This document shows positions 6,547 through 16,094 of a stretch of 64,000 nucleotides of DNA, piece by piece. The notes under the pieces were generated by a model. That model saw nothing but the letters and a program-made list of their open reading frames with translations. It was not told where the DNA came from and did not search any database. The translations under genes and the position numbers were made by a program. Every line of letters begins with the position of its first letter. Positions within the stretch are counted from its first letter, which is position 1. Source of the DNA: Nocardiopsis alba DSM 43377 (GTDB lineage Bacteria > Actinomycetota > Actinomycetes > Streptosporangiales > Streptosporangiaceae); assembly GCF_000341225.1 (NCBI RefSeq), contig NZ_ANAC01000013.1, positions 124,001 to 188,000 of the forward strand, given 5' to 3'.

Positions 6547-9500
6547 AAGACCCGCTCCATCACCGCGCGGGCCCGCCGGGTGGCGCGCAGGTAGGTCTCG
6601 GTCAACTGCTCGGCGGGCCCCTCCGCCTCGACGTCGCTCTCGTCGTCGTCCGAGGAGTCGCGGTAGCCCATGGCCTCGCCCAACGCGGCCCGCACCCGCA
6701 GGTCGGAGGGGAGCGAGTCGCCGGGGCGTCCACGTACGAGCATCACCATGCCCCGCACGCGGGAGGCCAGCCGCCAGGCCCGCTCCAGGACCACGCCGTC
6801 CTCGGCGCTCAACAGACCGTGGGCGACCGCGACCCGCAGCGTCTCCAACGTGCCGGTCGTCCGCAGGTCGGGATGCTCGTGGGCGTGACGGAGCTGGAGC
6901 GACTGCGCCACCCACTCCACGTCCGAGAGCCCGCCCCGTCCCAGCTTGGTGTGCAGGGTCGGGTCGGCCCCGCGCGGCAGCCGCTCGGCCTCCATGCGCG
7001 CCTTCAACTTGCGGATCTCCAACACCGCCGAGGTGTCGATCCCCCCGTCCGGATACCGGAGGGGATCCACCAGGGCGAGGAAGGCCGAACGCAGTCCGTG
7101 GTCGCCGGCGATCGGACGCGCCCGCAGCAGGGCCTGGCTCTCCCACACCTGGGACCAGCGCCGGTAGTAGGCGGCGTAGGAGTCCAGGGTGCGCACGACC
7201 GGCCCGCTCCGTCCCTCGGGACGCAGATCGGTGTCCAGCTTCAACGGCGGCTCGGCCTGCGGTATCTCCAGGAGCCGGGCGAGCTCTCGCACGATCGCCA
7301 TCGCCTGACGGGTGGCCTCGCCGCCGTCCGCCCCGGGGAACGGGTCGTGCACGTAGATCACGTCGGCGTCGCTGGCGTAGGTCAGCTCACCGCCGCCGAA
7401 CCGGCCCATGGCCACCACGCACACGCGGGTGAGCTCCTCGCCCCCGAAGTCGGCCACCACCTTCTTGTAGGCGGCGCGCAGAGCGGCGTCGATGGTCACG
7501 GCGGCGATATCGGTCAACGCCGAACCGACCTCCTCCACGGAGGAGACCCCGAGCAGGTCGGCCGAGGCCGTGCGCAGCAGTTCCCGGCGGCGCAGGGCGC
7601 GTACCGCCGACACCGCCTCCTCCGGGGTGTCGTAGCGGCGCAGCGCCGCGTCCGCCTCGGCCATCAGTGTGCGGGGCGGACGGCTCCGCAGGTCGGCGTC
7701 GTCGGCCAGCGTGGCCACCGACCCGGGGGCGCGCAGCAGGAGTTCGGTCACGTAACGGCTGGTCCCCAGCAGCCACGCCATCCGCTCGGCCACCCGCACG
7801 TCGTCGCGCAGCAGCCTCAGGTACCACGGGGTGGTGCCGAGCGCCTCGCTGACCTGGCGGAACCCCAACAGGCCCGCGTCCGGATCGGGGGAGTCGGCGA
7901 ACCAGCCCAACATCACGGGCAACAGGGTGCGTTGGATCGCCGCCCTTCGAGAGATCCCCGACGTCAACGACTCCAGGTGCCGCAGCGCCCCGCGCGGATC
8001 GGCGAACCCCAGGGCGCCCAGCCGGTCCTCGGCCTGTCCGGGGGAGAGCCGCGCCTCGCCCTCGGGAAGCTTGGCCACCGCGTTGAGCAGCGGCCGATAG
8101 AAGAGCTTCTCGTGCAGACGCCGCACCTCGGCCGACACCCGCTTACGGGCCTCGGTCAGCTCCCGGACCGGGTCGGCGGTGAAGCCCAGGGCCCGTCCCA
8201 GACCGCGCAGCCGGGCGGGGCCGTCCGGGCTGTCCGGATCGGGCATCAGGTGGGTCCGGCGGAGCCGCTCCAACTGCAACAGGTGTTCGGTGCGGCGCAG
8301 GAAACGGTAGGCCTCGGTGAGTCCGGCCGCGTCGCCGCGCCCCACGTAGCCGTGCTCGGACAGGGCCGTCAGCGCGCGCAGGGTGTTGCCCGAACGCAAC
8401 CGCTCGTCGGTGCGTCCGTGGACCAGTTGGAGGAGCTGTACGGAGAACTCGATGTCGCGCAGGCCGCCCGGCCCCAGCTTCAGCTCCCGTTCGGCCTCGC
8501 CGGTGGGGATGTGCGCCACCACGCGGCGCCGCATCGCCTGGACGTCCTCCACGAAGCCCTTGCGCCCGGAGGACTCCCACACCATGGGGGAGATCGCCTC
8601 GCCGTAGGCACGCCCCAGGGCGACGTCCCCGGCGATCGGACGGGCCTTGAGCAGGGCCTGGAACTCCCAGGTCTTGGCCCACCGTTCGTAGTAGGCCACA
8701 TGGCTCGCCAGGGTCCGCACCAGCGGGCCGTTCCTGCCCTCGGGGCGCAGCGCCGGGTCGACCTCCCACAGGGTGCCCTCGGCGTCGGTCTCCGCCGGGA
8801 TCCGCATCATCGCGGTGGCCAGCCCGGTGGCCGCGCGCAGGGCCGCTTGCTCGTCCGCGTCACCGACGGGTTCGGCGACGAACACGACGTCCACGTCGCT
8901 GACGTAGTTCAGTTCCCGCCCGCCGCACTTGCCCATGCCGATCACGCTCAGCCGGCACAGCGCCGCGTCCTCGGGGGACTCCCACCGGGCCACCGCCAAC
9001 GCCGCGTCCAGCAGGGAGGAGGCCAGGTCGGAGAGTTCGGCCGCGACCTCCTCGACCGAGTTCACCCCGGTCAGGTCCCGCCCGACCAGACGCAGTAGAC
9101 GGCGGCGGTAGGCGACCCGCAGCGTATGGCGCAGGGTCGCGGAGGGATCCGCCCCGTCACCCTCCACCACGGCGGGGTCGGCCACCGGGGCCTCGTCGTC
9201 GGGATGGGCGCCGACGGTGTGCAGCAGCCCTCGACGCGCCTCCTCCGGTTCGGGGGTGCGCGCGGCGTCGGCGCCGCGCAGCTCCCGCCAGTCCTCGGGA
9301 TGGCGCACCAGGTGGTCGGTCAGGGCCGTGCCCGCTCCCAGCACCCGGCACAGACGCTCCCTCAGATCCGACTCCCGGCGCAGGGCGGAGCGCACCTCGT
9401 CGGGATCGGGAGAGGTCTCCAACAGCCGGACCAGACCCAACAGGGCCTGGTCGGGGTCGGCGGCGGCACCGAGGGCGCCGATGACGTCGACGTCGTCCGA

Positions 9501-9584
9501 GGTGTCCAACCCGGCCGCCGTCACCAGGCTCAAGGCCCGGACGCTGTCACCGAAACCGCGTCGGGCGAGCGCGCCCGCTGTCAT
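6534..9584 (-). CDS. glnE: bifunctional glutamine-synthetase adenylyltransferase/deadenylase
   Basis: Attaches and removes AMP on glutamine synthetase, tuning activity to nitrogen supply. The 1016-aa protein has the two expected nucleotidyltransferase halves: GMGKCGGRELNYVSDVDVVFV in the N-terminal (deadenylase) half and AMGRFGGGELTYASDADVIYV in the C-terminal (adenylylating) half, each followed by the RxEGRxGPLVR-type helix. The ATG chosen has GGAAG seven bases upstream; a GTG eight codons earlier is less likely. Its target glnA is 0.8 kb away with one lipoprotein gene between them. Confidence 0.95.
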   Translation of the reverse strand: MTAGALARRGFGDSVRALSLVTAAGLDTSDDVDVIGALGAAADPDQALLGLVRLLETSPDPDEVRSALRRESDLRERLCRVLGAGTALTDHLVRHPEDWRELRGADAARTPEPEEARRGLLHTVGAHPDDEAPVADPAVVEGDGADPSATLRHTLRVAYRRRLLRLVGRDLTGVNSVEEVAAELSDLASSLLDAALAVARWESPEDAALCRLSVIGMGKCGGRELNYVSDVDVVFVAEPVGDADEQAALRAATGLATAMMRIPAETDAEGTLWEVDPALRPEGRNGPLVRTLASHVAYYERWAKTWEFQALLKARPIAGDVALGRAYGEAISPMVWESSGRKGFVEDVQAMRRRVVAHIPTGEAERELKLGPGGLRDIEFSVQLLQLVHGRTDERLRSGNTLRALTALSEHGYVGRGDAAGLTEAYRFLRRTEHLLQLERLRRTHLMPDPDSPDGPARLRGLGRALGFTADPVRELTEARKRVSAEVRRLHEKLFYRPLLNAVAKLPEGEARLSPGQAEDRLGALGFADPRGALRHLESLTSGISRRAAIQRTLLPVMLGWFADSPDPDAGLLGFRQVSEALGTTPWYLRLLRDDVRVAERMAWLLGTSRYVTELLLRAPGSVATLADDADLRSRPPRTLMAEADAALRRYDTPEEAVSAVRALRRRELLRTASADLLGVSSVEEVGSALTDIAAVTIDAALRAAYKKVVADFGGEELTRVCVVAMGRFGGGELTYASDADVIYVHDPFPGADGGEATRQAMAIVRELARLLEIPQAEPPLKLDTDLRPEGRSGPVVRTLDSYAAYYRRWSQVWESQALLRARPIAGDHGLRSAFLALVDPLRYPDGGIDTSAVLEIRKLKARMEAERLPRGADPTLHTKLGRGGLSDVEWVAQSLQLRHAHEHPDLRTTGTLETLRVAVAHGLLSAEDGVVLERAWRLASRVRGMVMLVRGRPGDSLPSDLRVRAALGEAMGYRDSSDDDESDVEAEGPAEQLTETYLRATRRARAVMERVFYDD

Positions 9585-9744
9585 GTTGGTTCTTCCGTCC
9601 CTTGCCACGCGTCAACGGTAGCCGGAGGAGCCGGAAACGGCGGGCCCGGGTGGCGGCGGGTGGTGATCCACGTCATCGAACGGGGCGGAGACGGGCGGGA
9701 TCGTAGGGGAGGAACGAGGTCTCCCCCGACATCGAAGGACCGAC

Positions 9745-10362
9745 ATGCCCCACCGCCCCGCACGCCTCCTGGCCCTCACCGCCGCCGTGACCTTCGCTCT
9801 CACGGCCTGTGGCGGAGAGAAGTCCGTCCCCGAGGAGGAGACGGCCCCGACGGAGGAGGCCGCCGTGGACGAGGAGCCGACGACCGAGGCCGAGGAGGCC
9901 CCGCCGGAGTTCGCCTTCCCCGAGGACTGCGACGCGGCGGGCGCCCTCGACGTCGTACGGGACTACCAGCCCGCCGACGTGGAACGGGTCAACGAGGAGA
10001 CGACCGATGAGGGCGGGATCCGCTGCCTCTTCGGAAGCCATGAGGCCCAGAACGGCGTGAACCTGGTCTACTCGGAGGGCTTCACGCTGGCCGACATGCC
10101 CGACATCGAGGACAACTACGAGGTCGTGGCCGAGTCACAGGACCGGGAGCTGTACCTGACCGACCGGGCGAGCGAGCTGGGCGGTCTCCTGGAGATCAGT
10201 GACATGGGAGAGGTCGACACCGGACGCGGCGCCCTCCTGCACCTGCCCGGCGGGGTGTTCGTCGCGGCCATGTCGATCGGCAGGGACGACATCGACCAGG
10301 CCCTCACCGAGGAGGAGATGGACGAGCTCCTCGTCGACGCCGCCGAGGCCCTCATCGAGTGA
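9745..10362 (+). CDS. acidic lipoprotein of unknown function
   Basis: 205 aa with a short signal peptide and a good lipobox (LTAC, C22), then a Glu-rich low-complexity stretch (residues about 25-53) and a globular domain with two cysteines (EDC near 59, IRC near 93) that may form a disulfide. The acidic linker and compact domain resemble small exported lipoproteins of actinobacteria, but I recognise no named family. GAAGGAC precedes the ATG. It faces glnA convergently across a shared hairpin terminator. Confidence 0.7.
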   Translation: MPHRPARLLALTAAVTFALTACGGEKSVPEEETAPTEEAAVDEEPTTEAEEAPPEFAFPEDCDAAGALDVVRDYQPADVERVNEETTDEGGIRCLFGSHEAQNGVNLVYSEGFTLADMPDIEDNYEVVAESQDRELYLTDRASELGGLLEISDMGEVDTGRGALLHLPGGVFVAAMSIGRDDIDQALTEEEMDELLVDAAEALIE

Positions 10363-10369
10363 CCGCGAA

Positions 10370-10412
10370 CGCCGGACGCGCGCCCTCCGGAAGGGAGGGC
10401 GCGCGTCCGGCG
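10370..10412. terminator. bidirectional hairpin terminator
   Basis: A 19-bp perfect inverted repeat (10370-10388 and 10394-10412) with a GGAAG loop sits between two convergent genes. There is no long T tract, as is usual for GC-rich actinobacterial terminators. Confidence 0.8.
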
Positions 10413-10422
10413 TCGTACGTCC

Positions 10423-11847
10423 TTAGACGTCGTAGTAGAGCTCGAACTCACGCGGGTGCGGGCGCAGGCGCAGCGACTCGATCTCCTCGGTGCGCTTGTA
10501 GTCGATGTAGGTGTCGATCAGGTCCTTGGTGAAGACCCCGCCCTCCAGGAGGAACTCGTAGTCGTTCTCCAGGGCCTCCAGGGCCGCGTCCAGGGACGCG
10601 GGGACCGTCTCGATGGCCTCGGCCTCGGCCGGGGGCAGCTCGTAGAGGTCCTTGTCGACCGGCTCCGGCGGCTCGATCTTGTTGCGGATACCGTCCAGAC
10701 CGGCCATCAGCATGGCGGAGAAGGCCAGGTACGGGTTGGCCGAGGGGTCCGGAACGCGGTACTCGATCCGCTTCGCCTTGGGGTTGGACCCGGTGAGCGG
10801 CAGACGGATGCAGGCCGAACGGTTGCGCTGGCTGTAGACCAGGTTGATCGGGGCCTCGTAACCCGGCACCAGACGGTGGTAGGAGTTCACCGTCGGGTTG
10901 GTGAAGGCCAGCAGCGCCGGGGCGTGCTTGAGCAGACCGCCGATGTAGTGGCGGGCCATGTCGGAGAGCTGACCGTAGCCGGACTCGTCGAAGAAGAGCG
11001 GCTCGCCGTCCTTCCACAGGCTCTGGTGGCAGTGCATGCCGGAGCCGTTGTCGCCGAAGAGCGGCTTGGGCATGAACGTCGCGGTCTTGCCGGCCTCGTT
11101 GGCGACGTTCTTCACGATGTACTTGTAGAGCTGGATCTGGTCGGCCGAGCTCAGGAGGGTGCCGAACTTGATGCCGATCTCGGCCTGCCCGGCGGTGCCG
11201 ACCTCGTGGTGCTGGAGCTCGACCTCGATGCCGGCGTCGATCAGGGCGCGGACCATGTCCGAGCGCAGGTCGCTGTAGTGGTCGACCGGCTCGACCGGGA
11301 AGTAGCCGCCCTTGTAGCGCGGACGGTAGCCGCGGTTGCCGCCCTCGATGGAGGAGCCGGTGTTCCAGGCGCCCTCGATGGAGTCGATCTCGTAGTAGCC
11401 GGTGTTCGAACGCGTCTCGAACTTGACGTCGTCGAAGATGTAGAACTCGGCCTCGGGACCGAAGAACGCCGTGTCGGCCACACCGGAGCCGCGCAGGTAG
11501 GCCTCGGCCTTGCGCGCGATGTTGCGCGGGTCGCGGCTGTAGGACTCCAGGGTGAGCGGGTCGTGGACGAAGAACGTCATGTTCAACGTCTTGTGCTTGC
11601 GGAACGGGTCGAGGACGCCGGTGCTCAGGTCGGGGAGCAGCAGCATGTCGGACTCGTGGATGGCCTGGAAGCCGCGGATCGAGGAGCCGTCGAACATCTG
11701 GCCCTCGGTGAACGTGGACTCGTCGACGTTCTCCACCGGAAGGGTGACGTGGTTCACACCCCCGAACAGGTCCGAGAAACGGACGTCGAGGAACTTGACG
11801 TCCTCGTCGCGGATGTAAGCGAGCACCTCATCGACGCTGCTGAACAA
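10423..11847 (-). CDS. glnA: type I glutamine synthetase
   Basis: Condenses ammonia with glutamate at the expense of ATP. The 474-aa sequence carries all GSI signatures ([32 protein letters not shown]) and the adenylylation tyrosine in NLVYSQRN, the site modified by GlnE; it is therefore the GSI-beta form. The start appears to be TTG: GGAGG lies seven bases before it and the resulting [12 protein letters not shown] aligns with the usual GlnA N terminus, while no ATG or GTG lies nearby in frame. A double GlnR box about 100 bp upstream implies nitrogen-responsive transcription. Confidence 0.96.
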   Translation of the reverse strand: MFSSVDEVLAYIRDEDVKFLDVRFSDLFGGVNHVTLPVENVDESTFTEGQMFDGSSIRGFQAIHESDMLLLPDLSTGVLDPFRKHKTLNMTFFVHDPLTLESYSRDPRNIARKAEAYLRGSGVADTAFFGPEAEFYIFDDVKFETRSNTGYYEIDSIEGAWNTGSSIEGGNRGYRPRYKGGYFPVEPVDHYSDLRSDMVRALIDAGIEVELQHHEVGTAGQAEIGIKFGTLLSSADQIQLYKYIVKNVANEAGKTATFMPKPLFGDNGSGMHCHQSLWKDGEPLFFDESGYGQLSDMARHYIGGLLKHAPALLAFTNPTVNSYHRLVPGYEAPINLVYSQRNRSACIRLPLTGSNPKAKRIEYRVPDPSANPYLAFSAMLMAGLDGIRNKIEPPEPVDKDLYELPPAEAEAIETVPASLDAALEALENDYEFLLEGGVFTKDLIDTYIDYKRTEEIESLRLRPHPREFELYYDV

Positions 11848-11947
11848 AACGGAACCTCCGTGCAGGTGGCTGAGACGGCGGCCCTCCGGCCCCTCAGGGG
11901 TCGGGCCGCACCGTCTCCCGGCTTCTCTTCGAAGCTATGAGCGCGTG

Positions 11948-11985
11948 ATTTCCACGCCATGTCTCGATTGTTTCCTGCATGTTAC
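11948..11985 (-). promoter_or_regulatory. double GlnR operator of glnA
   Basis: Read on the minus strand: GTAAC-N6-GAAAC-N6-GACAT-N6-GAAAT. This matches the published actinobacterial GlnR pattern gTnAc-n6-GaAAc repeated with 22-bp periodicity; the first box is exact and the second degenerate. It lies 100 bp before the glnA start. GlnR activation under nitrogen limitation is inferred. Confidence 0.85.
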
Positions 11986-12165
11986 GGAGCCGGCCGTCCG
12001 CGGGCGATGTGTCCTTCCACCTGCTGGTTCCGCGTGTTCCACGGGTGAAACGGGATGTTCCCGGGGTCTGCCGGTGACCATCGCCACCCCGGTGCGAGAC
12101 CGGTATCGCACCGGCCCCCTCGACCCGCGTACGCGCGCCCACGACGTGCCTATACCGTGAATGAC

Positions 12166-12666
12166 ATGAGTGACAAGAGCCGGTCGGCCGCCACCCCCGA
12201 CGACGACTTCCGCTACCGGGGCAACCGGCTCGGCCTGCCCGAGAACGGTCCTGGTTCGGTCCCCGGGGTCATGCGACGTCTGGTCGGCCTGGCGCTGGAC
12301 TGGGGCCTGGCCGTCCTGCTGGTGTGGGGCGCCGTCTCCCTCGGGCTGATCGGACAGGACCTGGCCGCGGCCGCCGCCTCCGGCGGTGAGGAGGAGGCCC
12401 TGGCCCTGACCAACTTCACCACCCTGTCCACTCTGGTGGTGTTCGCGGCGATGAACATCGTCCTGCTGACCCTTTTCGGTACAACGATCGGGCGGCGGAT
12501 CGTCGGCGTCGGCATCACGGCCACGGGGGAGCGCACCTGGCCCTGGTTCCTGTCCATGACCGCGCGTACCCTGCTCCTCTGCCTGGTCATCCCGGCCGTG
12601 GTGTACGATCGCGACACTCGCGGCCTGCACGACCGGGCCGCCGGGACGATCACCACTCGTTACTGA
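12166..12666 (+). CDS. RDD-family membrane protein
   Basis: 166 aa. An N-terminal polar segment (FRYRGNRLGLPENGPGSVPG) is followed by RRLVGLALDWGLAVLL, the R..D segment typical of RDD proteins, then helices near 44-62, 82-102 and 123-143 and the closing DRDTRGLHDRAAGT motif. RDD proteins are multi-helix membrane proteins of mostly undefined role, some linked to ion transport. An RDD gene next to glnA is a recurring actinobacterial arrangement. The ATG is preferred over an overlapping GTG three codons earlier; TATACC ten bases upstream may be a -10 element. Confidence 0.8.
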   Translation: MSDKSRSAATPDDDFRYRGNRLGLPENGPGSVPGVMRRLVGLALDWGLAVLLVWGAVSLGLIGQDLAAAAASGGEEEALALTNFTTLSTLVVFAAMNIVLLTLFGTTIGRRIVGVGITATGERTWPWFLSMTARTLLLCLVIPAVVYDRDTRGLHDRAAGTITTRY

Positions 12667-12826
12667 TCGAACACGGAACGCCTCTCCCGGCGTCGGATCC
12701 TCCACCGAAGCGTTCAGTACCTCTTCCGTACGGCTGTTAGCATCCGTTCACAGCTTTCCCGGGGCCGCGACCTGTGGGCCGCCTTGACCCCGCCCCCTCT
12801 AGGTCTCTTCGCATCCGAAGGTTCGC

Positions 12827-14254
12827 ATGGCTGGAAAACGATCCGCCCCCCGCGCCTCCGGCGCCCTGGGCGCCGCACGGTTGTCCACCGGGCACTGGGT
12901 CGCCTGTATCGCGACCGCGCTCACCATCATCGCCGGGCTCGGCGGGTACGGCTGGTACCAGGGCCTGATCGGCAACATCACGACCACTCGGGTCGACACC
13001 GACGAGTGGGATCGGCCCACCAGCGTCGAGGGGGTCATGAACCTCCTGGTGATCGGTTCCGACGTCCGTTCCGGCGAGAACGCCGACTACGGCGTGGCCG
13101 AGGGCGAACGTCCCGACACGATGCTCATCGTCAGCGTCAACGTGGACAACGGGGCCGCCACCCTGGTCAACCTGCCCCGCGACCTCATGGTCGACATGCC
13201 GGCCTGTGAGCCGAGCGAGGGCTACGAGGGCATGTCCCCGCACCAGGGCATGATCAACTCCGCGATGACCGTCGGCGGGGTGGGGTGCCAGTGGAAGGTG
13301 GTCGAGCAGGTCACCGGTGTCCACCTGGACCACTTCATCATGATGGACTTCGTCGGGTTCAAGGACATGGTGGACGCCATCGGCGGCGTGGAGATGTGCA
13401 TCCCCGAACCGGTCGACGACCCCAAGGCGCACCTGACGCTGGAGGCCGGTCTCCAGAAGCTCGACGGCGAGGACTCCCTGGGCTTCGTGCGCTCCCGCTA
13501 CGCCCAGGGCGACGGCAGCGACCTGTCCCGGATCGACCGTCAGCAGGAGTTCATGGGCGCCATGCTGCGCGAGGTCCTCAGCAGCGAGGTCATGACCAAC
13601 CCGGTGACGATCACCAACTTCCTGGGAGCCGTGACCGACTCCATCACCACCGACGACGAGCTCACCGTCGAGACCATGACCGACATCGCCATCTCGATGC
13701 GCGAGGTCGACCTGGGCAAGGTCCAGTTCGTCACCGTCCCCAACGGGGCGCACCCCGACGACGAGAACCGCATCATGATGAGCCAGCCCCAGGCCTCGGA
13801 GCTGTTCGAGGCGATCAACGCCGGGGTCGACCTGTCCGGGGGCGACGACGCGGGATCCTCGGACGAGGAGACGGACGAGAGTCCGGTGGCCCCCGAGGAG
13901 GTCTCCGTCGAGATCCTCAACAACACCGGGATCGACGGGCTGGCCCTGGAGATCCAGGCGGTCCTGGCCCAGGAGGGTTACGTGGTCACGGGTACGGGGA
14001 ACCCCGAGCTCCGGGTCCCCGACGCCACCACCGTCTACTACGGCCCCGACGACAAGGCCGCCGCCGAGCTGCTGGCCGGCACCCTCGAGAACGCCCAGAT
14101 CGAGGAGGCCGAGGGGCTGGAGCAGACCCTCGAGCTGGTGGCCGGCGCCGACTGGAACGGTTTCGTCGGGGATTCCTCGGCCGAGACCGACCTGTCCATC
14201 ACCGACGACCTGGGCGGGGTCACCGCCGAGGAGGCGCCCGAGAGCGCCTGCTAA
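12827..14254 (+). CDS. LytR-CpsA-Psr (LCP) family cell-wall ligase, copy 1
   Basis: 475-aa type II membrane protein: one helix near 24-45, an LCP catalytic domain (about 65-250, with LLVIGSD, RPDTMLIVSVN, NLPRDLMVD and the arginine-rich ...FVRSRYAQGDGSDLSRIDRQQEF) and a C-terminal LytR_C domain (about 355-445, SVEILNNTGIDGLALEIQ). LCP enzymes move polyprenyl-linked glycopolymers onto peptidoglycan outside the membrane. GAAGG precedes the ATG, and TAGCAT (12738-12743) is a plausible -10. A paralogue follows directly. Confidence 0.92.
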   Translation: MAGKRSAPRASGALGAARLSTGHWVACIATALTIIAGLGGYGWYQGLIGNITTTRVDTDEWDRPTSVEGVMNLLVIGSDVRSGENADYGVAEGERPDTMLIVSVNVDNGAATLVNLPRDLMVDMPACEPSEGYEGMSPHQGMINSAMTVGGVGCQWKVVEQVTGVHLDHFIMMDFVGFKDMVDAIGGVEMCIPEPVDDPKAHLTLEAGLQKLDGEDSLGFVRSRYAQGDGSDLSRIDRQQEFMGAMLREVLSSEVMTNPVTITNFLGAVTDSITTDDELTVETMTDIAISMREVDLGKVQFVTVPNGAHPDDENRIMMSQPQASELFEAINAGVDLSGGDDAGSSDEETDESPVAPEEVSVEILNNTGIDGLALEIQAVLAQEGYVVTGTGNPELRVPDATTVYYGPDDKAAAELLAGTLENAQIEEAEGLEQTLELVAGADWNGFVGDSSAETDLSITDDLGGVTAEEAPESAC

Positions 14255-14274
14255 GGGTTCGCGGATCGAGGTGG

Positions 14275-14308
14275 CGACGTCGGTGTCCTTCGGGGGGCGC
14301 CGACGTCG
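14275..14308 (+). terminator. possible terminator between the LCP genes
   Basis: CGACGTCGG is repeated inverted 16 bases later (14275-14283, 14300-14308). The loop is large and there is no T run, so termination is uncertain. Confidence 0.4.
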
Positions 14309-14516
14309 TCTCACGTCCATGACCTGCGTTTTCGCCCTCTGTCGGAGTGGGGGTGGGGTGGGCCGTGCCGATGGCCGGGATCTGACACGGTGAGACCGTT
14401 CCGGTACCATCCGGTGGGTTACGTCCGATTACCCGACCGGGGAACGAGCTCCGGGGCGGGTCCCCCTCAGGTCGGACACTCCCTCTCGTGCCCCGGAACG
14501 GATCGCAGGTGCCCTG

Positions 14517-15956
14517 TTGGCCCCAAGAAACGTGTCTACGGCCGCCGTCGCCGCCAAGATGACCCTCGGCAAGTGGGCGGCCTGCGCGATGACCGGCGTG
14601 GTCATCGCGGGAAGTCTGGTGGGCTACGGCTTCTACCAGGACGTCCTCGGTATCCAGACCGCCCATGTGGACCCCGATGGTTGGGGCGATCGCCCCGCCC
14701 AGGTCGACGGTGTGAACAACATCCTCCTGTTGGGCACCGACGAGAGGGCGGGGGAGGACGCCGCCTACAACGACCTCAACGGCATCCGCCCGGACGTGCT
14801 GGTCGTCGTCAGCATCGACGTCGACCAGGGCGGGGTGACCATGGTCAACCTGCCGCGCGACACGATGGTCGACATCCCCCCGTGCGACCCCGGAGAGGAG
14901 GGCGAGGGCTGGGCCGGCGGTGTCGACCAGATCAACCACGCCATGACCTACGGCGGGATGGACTGCCAGGGCAATACCGTGGAGACCGTCACCGGGATCC
15001 ACCTCGACCACCTGGTCCTGGTGGACTTCGCGGGCTTCGAGCAGATCGTCGACTCCGTCGGCGGTATCGAGATGTGCGTCCCCGAGGCGATCGACGACCC
15101 CAAGGCGCATCTGACCCTGGACGCGGGGACCCAGCGGCTCAACGGTGAGCAGGCGCTGGGCCTGGCCCGGTCCCGGGACAGTACGGAGACCGGGAGCGAC
15201 CTGGGGCGGATCGAGAACCAGCAGCGCATGATGGGCGCCATCCTGCGCGAGGTCACCTCGGGCGACATCCTCACCAGTCCGGGCAACCTCGCCGGGTTCC
15301 TGGACTCGGTCACCGACAGCCTCGTGACCGACGACCAGTTCAACAACGCCAAGATGGCCGAGCTGGCCGCGGCGATGCGCGAGGTCGACCTGGGTCGGAT
15401 GAACATGGTCACCGCCCCCGTCATGGACTACCAGCCCAACCCGGACAAGGTCGAGCTCATGGAGCCCGACGCCTCCGAGCTCTTCTCGGCGGTGGCCGCC
15501 GGTGAGCTCACCGAGGACCCGGAGGAGGGTTCCGACGACTCCGACTCCTCGGAGGAGGAGAGCGAGGTCGAGCCCTCCGACGTCTCCCTGACGTTGCTCA
15601 ACAACACCGGCATCGACGGGCTGGGGGCGCAGGTCGAACCGCTGCTGGCGGCCGAGGGCTTCGGTGTCGTCGGTACCGGCAACCCCGAGCTGCGCGCCCC
15701 CGAGGCCACGACCGTCTACCACGGCGCGGGGCTGGACGGGGAGGCCGAACTCCTGGCCTCGGCCCTGACCGGTGGCGCGGAGGTCGTCGAGGAGCCCACT
15801 CTGGGCGATGACCTGGAGCTGGTGATGGGCGCCGACTGGTCCGGGGTGTCCGGTGTCGGCGGTGGCGGCGACGAAGGGTCCGGGGGGTCCGGCGGCGACG
15901 TCCTGGACGGTCTGGAGACCAACAGCGCGGCGGCGGACAAGGTGAGCTGCGACTGA
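14517..15956 (+). CDS. LytR-CpsA-Psr (LCP) family cell-wall ligase, copy 2
   Basis: 479 aa with the same layout as the upstream copy: membrane helix (about 20-40), LCP domain (NILLLGTDERAG, RPDVLVVVSID, NLPRDTMVDIPPC, ARSRDSTETGSDLGRIENQQRMMG), acidic Ser/Glu linker, LytR_C domain (VSLTLLNNTGIDGLGAQVEPL) and a Gly-rich tail. Tandem duplication followed by divergence is evident; short blocks such as the LNNTGIDGL motif are nearly identical. The assigned TTG start gives an N terminus matching copy 1 but lacks a clear ribosome site; GTG five codons later is an alternative. Confidence 0.9.
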   Translation: MAPRNVSTAAVAAKMTLGKWAACAMTGVVIAGSLVGYGFYQDVLGIQTAHVDPDGWGDRPAQVDGVNNILLLGTDERAGEDAAYNDLNGIRPDVLVVVSIDVDQGGVTMVNLPRDTMVDIPPCDPGEEGEGWAGGVDQINHAMTYGGMDCQGNTVETVTGIHLDHLVLVDFAGFEQIVDSVGGIEMCVPEAIDDPKAHLTLDAGTQRLNGEQALGLARSRDSTETGSDLGRIENQQRMMGAILREVTSGDILTSPGNLAGFLDSVTDSLVTDDQFNNAKMAELAAAMREVDLGRMNMVTAPVMDYQPNPDKVELMEPDASELFSAVAAGELTEDPEEGSDDSDSSEEESEVEPSDVSLTLLNNTGIDGLGAQVEPLLAAEGFGVVGTGNPELRAPEATTVYHGAGLDGEAELLASALTGGAEVVEEPTLGDDLELVMGADWSGVSGVGGGGDEGSGGSGGDVLDGLETNSAAADKVSCD

Positions 15957-16049
15957 GAACGACGGCGGTCGCGGGGGCGGAGATTCCGAACGGGGTCCCG
16001 CCCCCGCGGCGTTCCCGGACCACCCGGGGCCCCGTCCCGAGCCCAGAAA

Positions 16050-16082
16050 TTATCGTTTATCATTAATATCGATGATCGATAA
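16050..16082. promoter_or_regulatory. AT-rich inverted-repeat operator of the DUF2975/HTH pair
   Basis: TTATCG-TTT-ATCAT, an eight-base centre, then ATGAT-CGATAA form an inverted repeat with one arm split by three bases. It is strikingly AT-rich for this genome and lies 12 bp before the DUF2975 start codon. The small HTH protein encoded in the same unit is the obvious candidate ligand, which would make it autoregulatory. Confidence 0.55.
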
Positions 16083-16094
16083 GAAAGTGGTGCC

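Noticed and set aside
5397..9098. A 1,233-codon open frame on the plus strand
   Set aside because: It runs antisense to glnE and out of frame with the kinase; GC-rich codon bias keeps such shadow frames open. The peptide is low-complexity with no domain.
10456..11940. A 494-codon plus-strand frame opposite glnA
   Set aside because: Shadow of glnA; repetitive V/L/G/D composition and no ribosome site.
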